From Candidula unifasciata (taxonomy: Eukaryota; Mollusca; Gastropoda; Stylommatophora; Geomitridae), in the NCBI GenBank assembly GCA_905116865.2, contig CAJHNH020001101.1:468501-532500 (forward strand): DNA of 64,000 bases, in the 5' to 3' direction. The notes beneath the pieces are model-generated. The model did not search any database. It saw only the letters and a program-made list of their open reading frames with translations, and had not been told where the DNA came from. Of the stretch, positions 13,401 through 25,400 are shown piece by piece. Each line of letters opens with the position of its first letter. Within the stretch, counting starts at the first letter, position 1. The position numbers and the translations under genes were made by a program.

Positions 13401-16400
13401 GAATCTTGTGTTAATAGAGACCCTTCATAAAGTTTTAGTGCAAGATTTTGGCCAGAAAAAAAAAATGCTTGCAGGTTTGTACTGCTTTCGTTGTCTGATG
13501 ACCAAAAAATCAACGGGTTGAGTACCCACGAGACACCATCAAAACAGGGATTTTTGGCCCCAAAACAAGTGTTTGTCCTCAACCATTCACGCTGTTCCCC
13601 AGATTTGTCTCCATGTGATTATTTTCTATTCCCAAAATTAAAGTTACCATTGAAAGGACCCTTTTTTTGACGAAATTGATGGCATCCAAAGGGTCGTAAC
13701 ATCGACTTTAAGGGCCATAGCAACAAAAGAACTACAGAGGTTGTTCCAGTGTTTGTTAGATCGTACTACTCACTGTATCAATGCACAAGGGGCTTACTTT
13801 GAATAAAATACATGTTGTATCTTCTATTGTTGATTTTTAAAAATTTTTTATGGAATTAAATCATTACTTAATTGTCGGACCTTGTAGAGTTACCATATGC
13901 TACCTTTTCCTACTGAAAATAAACCAGGTTTGTATAATAATTTTTGCTTAAAACAGTGCCCTTGTGTTGCTTATGTTTGGGGATGTCCTGTTTTCTTTTC
14001 AGATACAAAAATCTACATTTATTAATGTACAGAATTCTACATTTATTCAAACACAGTCATGTCATGTTCTTTTGGAACATTGTCAATAACATTCCAAATA
14101 ACAAATTCTGGCCTGAATATCTTGTGACTTATTTCCTGTAGAACTATTAAAAATTTTGATTTTAATAAGACTAATCTTAGAATAGGGCTTTAAAGCACCC
14201 TGAAAAATTGTGCTAGGGCTTCTTTTTTTTTAGAAGGTCTAATTTTCATGGAAACACAGTTTTTACTTATTCTGTTTGGGTGTCTCTGTGATGGAGTGGT
14301 CAAACCATTTGCCTCGCACCCTGAAGGTCGTGAATTTGTTTATGAGATGCATCATTCAGTTAATAGCTGCAGTTTTTACAGATATCTAGGGGGGTCGGTG
14401 TTTGAGCCGCAGAGTTTGTTCGTTATGTGATGCTCTTGACAGATGGCTAGCAGGAGCTATGTTGGATAAAACCTCGTGCAGTGTTGTTGTCCCTCTTGAC
14501 TTAACTATGCCTGGTAATATCTTAGAAGTAGACAGTGGATGTTTTTGTATGTGAACTTGCTATGAGAAGGAATAGATTGAACATTTGGTAATAACTGTCC
14601 AGATTGATGGAAAGAGAGCAAGAAGAAGGCAAAGGGGTAACTACCTGGAGGGCTTGGTCATATGGATGGGGTGAAGACGAGATCATTGATGTGAAACATG
14701 ACAGCCTACGCCAGGGTTATTCAACTGGCGGCCTGTTTGCCAGATCTGGCTCAGGAAGGCCTAACAAGTGGCCTGCAGATCAGTGTTTTGTAATAATAAG
14801 CTTTCTATACTTGGGCTCTGGCTTCCTGCCCGTGATGATCCCCATTTTCTGAATTTTGGCCCCTCGTGTAAAATTCTGAATATCCCTGACCTACGCTTAC
14901 CGGCACGGCACATGATGACTATGGTAGTAATGACATCCTTTGTAATAGCAGTACCGTGTTTAGTTTATTTCACATTTTCCTTGTCCTCTCATTGTGAATT
15001 CATTTTTAGGATGGAAGGTCGGCTTTGATCGAGACTGCCAGATCTAAAAATTATGAAGACGAGAAGATACTCGGAGAGATCGCCAGAAAGTTGATCAACG
15101 CTGGGTGCGACGTTAACTTGAAGTGTGCCGATTTGGGAGAGGTATATTAATTTGTGTATGTGCATGTGTGTGTGCGCACGCACGTACACTGACAATATAA
15201 CTTCAGGTGAAAGGTTGGATTAAATGACTTTCATAAATGATAGAGCATTAAAAGCTGGTTGCATGTCTTCTTTGGGATGTTGTGAACATCTTCGTCTTTG
15301 CATTCACAACCAGTAAACCCTGGTGCAAAGTCCTAGTTGTTCTTCCCTTCTGGACTTTGGCCTTATTCCAGGACTTGAGTTTTGCATGCACATCCATTTT
15401 GATAGATCCTCTTATTTATGTCAGGGATGTTGGTTCCTTGCCACTTGGGCAGATGCACTCAGACTTCAAATGAAACTCAGAATGTCAGCTTACAACTCAC
15501 AGGTTGTAAAAAATCCAGGAAAGGAAAGGACAGGATTGAAAACCTTGAAGTATGAATGCCATGATAAGAAATTAACAATGTCCTGCAGTTGCCTATAAAC
15601 TGTAAATGTCCTGTAAACTGCTCTGTAAATTACCCCGTAATTGCCATGTAAACTGTAAGGTTTTGAGGTTTGAACAGCGGATCAATATCATGGCACACGG
15701 GTAGTTACCCATAAGTGCTCCGTTCTTCTTCTAACTCAAGTCCGAAGAAGCTCAGCACAGTGCACAGGCGAGGATCCTGAAATACTTTGGGTAGATTTTT
15801 AACTCCAAAATTTTGTCCGGGCAGCTCCGTTCCGGCTACTCATTTCGATTTTCAACTGCCAAAGGATTTTTTTTACGTGCGCAACAATGCACACGAACGT
15901 CAAATCTCACTACCTGGAGACTAGGGGGAATTACTAGAAGTCCAAGTCCATGTGAACAAATCCCAGCCCTTACCGGAGATTGAACCCAGAACTGCTAGCA
16001 CATGAAGCGGACACCATGCCTCGAGACCACGCAGCACCCCATGCAAACTGTAAATGCTCTGTAAACTGGAGATTTAAAATATCCCCCAAACGGGTGCACT
16101 CGAATTGTCATAGTTTTTGGATACACACTGACATAACTGTACATATTTGGTGGACATACACATATCCAGTCATTTGATGGACAGTGAATGAACTATTGAT
16201 GGATTATCTATTGTTCACATTAAGAAAGATGAATTGGAATGACAGTCGAGCATGGAAGATAGTCATTTACAACTGCATAGACATGGAATATATACATACA
16301 AATATTCAGGGATCATATGGTTCCGTTGGTTTATTGTGAAGTGTGAGCACATAGTTTAACAACAGTCAAACTGTTTGACAATCATAGGTTGAGACTTTTC

Positions 16401-19400
16401 TACAATGCATGGCTACATTTTTAAAATGGCAGTTAAAATGGAATTGTTGAACTGTTTTAAATACAAATAAAATAGCTCTGTGGCTGTCGATGTGAACGCT
16501 TCAGCAATGTCGGGTTCGATCCCAGCTGCGGGCCATGCGCCTTGCATTGGTTTCGACAGCGATATCAAGAAAGCCAACTGTCCAGAAAGCAATTATAAAA
16601 CAACTGGACATAAATTTGCCTAGAAAAACCACACAACAGCCAGGGGTTGTTGGGGTTGGTTCTGCAATGACCTATAAAGGATACGCAACAACCTATTTAC
16701 AGTTGATAGATATGGAATATATACATACAAAAATAAGAGGATCAGATGGTCCCACAGTCAAACTGTTTGACAGTCATAGGATGGGACTTTGCGTTGCTAC
16801 ATTTTTAAAAATGACAATTAAAATGGAAATACTGAATTATTTTAAATACAAGTTAAAAAGTAAACACTGAACTATTTTAAATACAAGTACAATGGACATT
16901 CAAAGATATTTTAAATATTAGTAAAATGGAAATACTGAACTACTTTGAATACAAGTAAAGTGGAAATATTGAACTATTTTTAATGGCAAGTGAGATGAAT
17001 TTGCTGAAGTATTTTAAAGGCAAGTAGATTGGAAATACTGAATTTGCTTATACTTCTGTTACAGGCAAACTTCACAGGCCTGATGTTTGCGGCGTATCAC
17101 AATCATGTGGATGTTGCCACAGCATTTATTGAGGGCAGCTGTGACCTGGACTGTGCTAGTTGTTACGTGAGTAATGTTTTAAAATATATTATTGTTCACA
17201 TTCTGTAGGCTGTGAGCTCAAAGTAAACTCGTTACTATCATGTCTCAGAGACTGAAACACTTTTGTTATATTGAACCCAAGGTGTAGGTTCCTGGGCCCT
17301 ATTATAGGGAAAACAAGAATAGATCCACAGCCTACCCAAAAGCATGTCGTAAGAGTCGACTAACTGGGAGCTTCCTTCGAAGTCGAAGTGCAGCCGCCTG
17401 AGAGTCAAGGAACCAACAGTCTGCACACAAATGTGTCAGATCTGTCAAACAGATGCACACGCAACACTTAGGTTCTGGAACAGGTCTGCTGTCCAGAAGT
17501 GGGCGATTAACCAGACCTTTCCACCAGAGTTTAGAGCTGGTGAGCGCAAAGAAAAAAGAAGAAGTTATATTGAAACATCAAGTGGTTTAGGGCAGTCTTT
17601 CCTGTTTGTTGGTTCGTTGACCCACAGGGGTCAGAGACAAGTTTAGAGCATCTATGATATATTTGAAAAAAAATATATGTTAAAATGTAATCAACCGTAT
17701 GACCCAAGACTGACCCTTAACATTCAGAATAGATTGTTATGTGATTTGGCTTGCATTTATGTGTGTTTGTGTTTTGTGCAATTTTCAGACCAAATGGACA
17801 GCCCTGCACTGGGCAGCAGACTGTGGCAATGCTGAGATGGTCTACCTGCTGCTTGATGCTGGAGCTGACCCTACTAGAACCGGAATGGTGAGTAAAACTC
17901 CTTCAAGTTACGAGTACTGCAAACAAATAAGCAAGTAAAACGGATGTACACGCAAAACTCAGGTCAAGGTAAAAGCCAAAAGTCCATTTTTGACGAACAA
18001 CCGTGACTTACCGCCGGAATTCACAGCCGGTGAACAAGAAGAAGAAGAAGTTATATGGTCCTAGCGGTGGTGGCGTATAACATTAAAAATATATTTGTTC
18101 AATGAACTTTTCTAGGCTACAGCACCATGCATTCTCTGCAGGACCAGCTCAGAACAACTCTTGGTCAAACATTCTTTACCTCTGTCCCAGTGTTACATGC
18201 CAGACCACCCTATCCCATCCCTTTATGTTCAAGAACCAGTGTCTTCATACACCAGATCCAGCTGCATTTATCAGTTTACACATAAGCGCTTGTTAACTGA
18301 ATTGGTCGAATGGGGAGACAGCTTGGAAACAGAGCAGCAGAACATAATCCAAAAATGGCTGCACAGACATTTGGGTGGAGATTCTATGTTAAGATCCGCA
18401 AAGAGGAGAGAACCTGATTCTTTCATAAGATATCATCTGCTTCACTGTGGGCACGTAGTTGGTAAGAGGTGTGCCTTCGGAGTTATTTACAATAAGCTGT
18501 GTAGGCATTTATTGAAACTAGCAGTAGCCATAAGAATATAAGTGACACTTATTCTTTGTGCAAACAAAAAGAGCATGTGGTAAATTTAAAATTATCATGG
18601 TAAGGCTAATCTTGAATTTCAGTGGAGTGGTGTGCAGTAAAGCTGACGGTGATGTATGTGTATTTCAGTGGAAAAAAAAAAGATTCAGTTTTGTTTGCTT
18701 TATTGTGTGTTGATTTGATGTTACACTGAAGTAACGCACCTGACAAGATACAGCAAAATATTCCAGGCAAACTGTACAATGAATTGTTTGTGTCCACATT
18801 ATGAAAATGAGTGATTATATTTGATCATTTGTTGTCTTGTTTACAGAGAGGGGAAATGGCTTCAGACAGAGCCAAGAATGAGGATTTAAAGGAAATGCTT
18901 GAGAGTGCTGTTAAAAATTGGAGTGAAATGGAGAAGGTAGAAAATGTCTCACTGTCGTCCGCTCACTCATTCAATGCTCAGGCTTCTTTGGACACCGCAA
19001 GGGCTCTGGAGGTACTGTGATATCAATTTTCTTCATGGTTTTGTTGAATGTATCGCATTTAATTATTTCACTAACAAGACGTGTGTGGCATATCTGCTTC
19101 TTCTTTCTTTGGCATCTCACTGATACCAGGTTGTACCCCAGTGTCGTGGTTTTCTGTGATGGATTTGTTCATCTTTTTGTAAGATTCACCTAAACCAGTG
19201 GTTCTCAACCTTCCTAATGAGGCGACCATTTAATACAGTTCTTCATGCGGTGGCGACCCCCAAACATACAATTTTTTTTGGTTGCTCCTTCATAACTTCA
19301 GTGAATATGTGTTTTCCTATGTGTTTTTCCTAGGCGACCCTGTGAAAGGGTCGTTCGACCCAAAAAGGGTCGTGACCCATAGGCATATGTGCCTTTCAGG

Positions 19401-22400
19401 TTGAGACATATGCCATAGGTTGAGAACTGCTGACCTAAGCCATTTATCCACATCTGTTGTTGTCTTCCTCTCGCCTTTCTCCCAGATGTTTTACTGTAAA
19501 AAAGTCAGGCTGCATTCTAACTAGATGGCTGAATCATTTCATTCTTTGTCTGTCAATATAATCCAAACATGGTCCTATCTAGCTGCATTTTCACTAGATG
19601 GCTGAATCATTTCATTCTTTGTCTGTCAATATAATCCAAACATGGTCTTATCTGGCTGCATTCTCACTAGATGGCTGAATTATTTCATTCTTTGCCTGTC
19701 AATATAATCCAAACATGGTCTTATTCCAACTTTATCTCGAATGCTGGTATTCATACCCCTGTCTCATCTAGTGTTGTTAGTGATCTTTACGAAGACTGCG
19801 CATTTCACATGCAGTTATTTTTTGTTTTAGTGCCCTATTCATTGTCCATATTTGACACTGATAACATAAAGTAGGGATAAAGATACTATTAATCTTTTGC
19901 TTTTTTTTTGCTGGAAGGGAGACATTTGGGGTGTCTAAGCAGTGGGCAACTGGTAGGTGACAGCATTTGCTTTCTGTACTCTGACTTCTATCTCTCTGTC
20001 GAGTCTGCCATCCTCCGTAAGTATGCTTCCTAGATATTTGAATTCTTGTACTTGTTTGACTGTGGTAATGTTAACATGGATGTTCATGGTATTATATTTC
20101 ATGCCTATCTTCATTACCTCAGTTTTCATGGTGTTTATTCTCATATCATACTGTGTGCAGGTTTGATGTAAGCAGTCAGTATGGTGTTCTAAATTCTGTT
20201 CTTGATAGTGTATTAGAATTGTTTGTCTGCAAAAAAGAAGTTCATTGTGATATATGATTTTTGCTTTCTTTTGAAACTCCACCCTTGTGAAATGTGCTTT
20301 TTAATATTTTACATTTCATCTGATCATTTTACTGAAATCTGACTCCTTCTGTAATTATTTCTACTGTACATTTGGCTGCTTTTAGAGTGATGAGTTCATG
20401 ATTTTTCACAGTGGTTAATTTCTCAGGTAGGCATTTGAATGAGACAGCTTTCTGGTACTACAAGAGTTAAGTTCCCTGTAGGTTCCATTGCTATATTTTG
20501 GGAAAAACAGACTCACTGCTCCTTAATAGTCAGGTTGGAAAAGGCACCTAATAGGAAGTTTTCTGAAATCAGATGACTTTGGCTGAAAGGCACATATACC
20601 TTAGCTTTAAAGCAAAACACGTAAGCTATTTTTCTAAGGATGAATGCAGAAGAAGAAGAAGACTGAAGAACTTTTAAGCAAATTGAAGACATAATACTAG
20701 CCATATTTTATGGGATAGTCGGCACTCCTTGGATGATGATGTCACTATCTTGCTGACAACATTTTTCTGGTGCCTTTTTTTAGGCTCAGTTGACTTTGGC
20801 ACCCAGGTCAGCTTTAGAAATCTTGTCTCAACAGGGTTCTTATCTTCTCTTTCTTTCTTCTCCTCGTTCCCTGGCTGTAACCTTCAGTAGAAAGTCTTGT
20901 TTGTTCATTCACTTCTGTCCTGTTCCAGAACTTGAGTTTTGCCTGCACATTTGTTTTACAGATCTGGCTTATTGTATACAGACTATTGGTTCCTCACCTC
21001 TCATGCAGATGCACTCTAACTATGAAGGTAGCAGTGCTGATTATTCGTTTTCTTGACATGCCAAATGTACGGCAGAAATAATTACAGAGGATGTCAGAGG
21101 GCAGTCGATCATAAGGGGGCCCAGGAACCCACACTGGAAATAGGGGTTTACCTTTAAACACCAGGCTGGCAGCTGAGCACATTTGATCCCTGCCCTGCCA
21201 TAACTCCCTTGGGGTTTCTTTAGCGAAAGGTAAAATATTCAGAGTTAAATGTACAAGGTCCGACAATTAAGTAATGAGACTAATTCCATAAAAATTAAAA
21301 TAATCAACAGTTAAAGATATAACCTGTATTTTTTTCAAAGTGAGCTCCTTGTGAACTGATACAGCAAGTGGCACGATCTAACAAACTCTGGAACGAGCTC
21401 TGTAGTTCTTCTATTGTTATATCCCTTGAAGTCGATGTTACGGCCCTTTGGATGTCACCAATATCGTTAAAGAAGCGTCCTTTCAGTTGTAACTTTAATT
21501 TAATTACCAGGAGACAAATCTGGTGCATAGGGTGTAAATCTGAGAACACACACTTGTTTTTGGGCCAAAAATTCTTGTTTTAATGATGTCTCTTGGATAC
21601 TTGACCCGCTGATGTTTTTGGTCATCAGACAACAAACGTGGTACAAACCAGCAAGCAACTTTCTTCTTGCAAAAATCTTGCACTAAAATCTTATGAATGG
21701 TCTCTCTATTAATGCTAGATTCATCTACCATCATCTTCACAGTAAAACAATTATCTTCTTGCATCCGTTCTCTGACTTTTGCAGTGAATTCATCATTACG
21801 AACATAAATTTGGCGCCCAGGTCTAGGTGCATTAGTAATCATTTCCACACCACTTTTGAATCAGGAATTTCACCTGAAAATTTATGCACGAGATAAACAA
21901 TTATCCCCATAAACTTGTTGCATTAATTCAATTTTTTCAATCGCTGTTTTTCTAAGTTTAAAAAAAAATATAATGTTAGCTTTTAGCTCCATGCTAATTT
22001 TGTAACAATGCACCTTTGACTAGGCTAACAAAAGGGCGGCTTTTTTGTTGTCTGCTTGTCGAGCGGCTATGAAAAGTTGCCAGATCATAAATGAATGTTG
22101 TGGCTTTAGATTCCATGCTTTGCTTCAAAGATGGCATTTTTGTCTTGGCCATAATAAAATCAGTCTCACTACTTAATTGTTGGACCTTGTATACCAAATT
22201 ATGAACCAAACCCTGTAAAAATAAAGGTTGTTGTACATCTGTCTGTCCATCTTCCATTTTTTTTAGTAGGTGGCTGGTCATTTTACCCCTCCATGGTTGC
22301 TGCCCATATGATTAGTTAACACCTCATGGATGGAAATCCAACAAGAGCAACTCCCTCCCAGAAAAAAACCTGTATATCCAAATAACACAGTTATACTTGC

Positions 22401-25400
22401 AGCCTGGGGTAGGAGCCTGTCCTACTACTAGGCACAGCCACCAGGTGGTGGATGGTGGAAAGGCCTGTAGCTATAGAGGTTAGCCACGAATATATTGAAT
22501 AAGTGGCCATGGACCAAAACAGGTGATGGTCATTGAGAGGAGGCGAGTTAGTTGGTGGGACAGCTAACTCTATAAAATACCTCAAAACTCTACGAAATGG
22601 CCATCGGCGGGTATGAGGCGCCATAACCTCTCCCCCTGCTGCCTTGCAGGGTAAGTCTCTTTAGACAAAGGCTATTGGAGTCAAACCATATACAAACTGG
22701 CGGAAGGCAAGGGGAAACCACCGCTGTACTATCCCAAGAAAATCATGTTCAGATAACGACGTGAATGGGGATTCCAGTGGAATCACCTCGTCCGGTAGGG
22801 AGCATCATGTTCTACGGGTGATACCCGACTGTCATCCAGCTACTGTAGAAAAAGTAAATGGTAGAAACATCATGAACATTGGTACATGGAATGGCAGAAC
22901 ACTCGTACAAAATGGAAAGTTAGATAACATCAAGATGGAAATGAAAAGAATGAACATCAACATATTAGGAATTAGTGAAATGCGATGGCCAGGAGCAGGT
23001 GAAAAGTATTCAGATCAGTACAGAATTATTTACTCGGTCGGGAAGGAATATAGTAAAGGAGTTGGTATTATTTTGGATCAAAATAACTCAAAAACTGTGA
23101 AAGGATTTTGGACAATATCAGATAGAGTACTATTAGTAAAACTTCTTGGCAGACCGTTTGACATCAACTTAATACAGATTTATGCCCCAACAGCAGATAG
23201 TTCAGAGGAAGATATTGACACATTTTATGATGAGTTAGACATGGCTGTTGATCAATGCAAAAATTGTGAAGTAACAATGGTACTTGGAGATTTTAACGCG
23301 AAAATAGGAAGTGAAAAAGTGTTCGGAATAACGGGTGGCTATGGCCTAGGAGAAAAGAATGTGAGAGGTGACAGACTAATAGCATGGGCTGAGTCACGCA
23401 GCATGATAATAGGTTTAAACACCATCCTCGAAGATTATGGACTTGGAAAAGTCCCAGTGATAATGTCCGCAATCAGATTGATTATATTTTGATTTCAAGA
23501 AGATTCCGGAGCAGCTTAGTTGGAGCAAAAACTAGACCAGGAGCAGACTGCTTTAGTGACCATGTTCCAGTTGTAGGAAAAATTAGAATAAAACTAAAGA
23601 ACATTAGAAAAACACCACAGAACATCAAGTTAAATTTAGGAATTCTTAGAACGGATAAAGAAATTAAGGACCAGTACAATGTCACTGTACAAAACCGGTA
23701 TAATGCAATGGAAATTATACAGACTATTGATGAACAGTGGGATATGTTGCGTGAGTCAATTCAGCAGACATCTAAAGAGACAATCCCACCAACCCATAGA
23801 GTTGCAAAAAAGAAATGGATGTCAACCGAAATTCTACAGTTGATGGATGAAAGAAGGAAGAAAAAGAATGATAAAGAAGAATACTCTAGAATACAAAAAG
23901 AAATAGTGAACAAATGCAATTCCATGTACCAAAAGATAAATATGTTAACAGGAAAGATGACACGTAACAGCACTGGATGTTTGAAATCAAAAGATGGTGA
24001 CTTATTAATGGGACATAGTAATATAATTAACAGATTGTCAGAGTAAATAGGGGAATTGTATGATGATAATAGACCAGATGTAGAACTGCAGACCAACAAT
24101 GATGGTCCACCAACAATGACTGCAGAAGTTGAGGATGCAATACATCATATGAAGAAAGGAAAAGCACCCGGGCCAGACAACATCTCACTGGAAGAAATGG
24201 AAGCACTGGGAGATTTTGGAATTGAAATAATAACTAAACTTTTAAATGATATTTATAATAGTGGGTATATTCCAAATGACCTTTTAAAATTCATATTTAT
24301 AGCTCTGCCTAAGAAACCAGGCACTATAAAATGTGAAGACCATCGCACAATAAGTTCTATGAGTCACATGACTAAGAATTTACTTAGAATAATTATGAGA
24401 AGAATGAGAAACAAAATTAAACCAGAAATCAGCGATGAACATGTGGATTTGTAGAAGGAAAAGGTACAAAAAATGCCATATACATCTTAAGGACATTGTC
24501 AGAAAGAGCTATAGAAGTAAAGACTGATTTGTACATATGCTTCATAGACTATACAAAAGCATTTGACTGTGTGAAGCATGAAGAAGTAATCAAACTGTTA
24601 GAAAAATTAAACATTGATGGGAAAGATCTACGAATAATAAAGAATACGTATTGGCAGCAAACAGCAGCTATAAGAATTAACAACTGTTTAGGTACATTTC
24701 AAAGCATAAAGAGGGGCGTACGACAAGGATGTGTACTGTCACCTGATTTGTTTTCAATATACAGTGAATATATAATGAGAGCTTTAATTGGTATGCCCGG
24801 AATTGTGGTTGGTGGGCACAATATAAACAATTTAAGTTATTCTGATAACACAGTCTTGATAGCAGCAAGTCAGAAAGAACTACAGGAAATGATAGACATT
24901 GTGGTGTTAGAAAGTGGAAGAATGGGCCTCAGTTTGAATAATGGGAAGACACAACTAATAGTGGTATCAAAGAAACAAATTATTCCTAAGTGTGTAATAA
25001 AAGTTGATGGTGTTATTTTAGGACAAGTACAAAAATTTAAGTATCAGATAACATCAGATGGAAGATGCATAACTGAGATAAGAAATAGAATAGGACAAGC
25101 AAAAACTGCATTTTATAAAATGAAAAACATCTTGTACAATATATCCTTGTCATTGAGAGTTAGAAAAAGAATTCTTGCTTGCTACATACATCCAGTTTTA
25201 ACATATGGCTGTGAATCCTGGACAATCGGTAAGCAGGCCAAACAATTTCTGGAGGTCTCGGAGATGTGGTTTTACAGAAGAATGCTTAGAATACCTTGGA
25301 CAGCTAAAAAGAGCAACCAAGAGGGTTTGAAAGAGGCGGGAGCCCGAAGACAACCTATCACAGACATCACAAGGAGACAGTCATCATTTTTCGGCCATGT

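Noticed and set aside
18161..18541. 126-codon frame as an extra ankyrin-gene exon
   Set aside because: It has no ankyrin signature, no phase-0 acceptor/donor pair fitting the gene, and begins inside intron 7; kept only as an unrecognised stretch.
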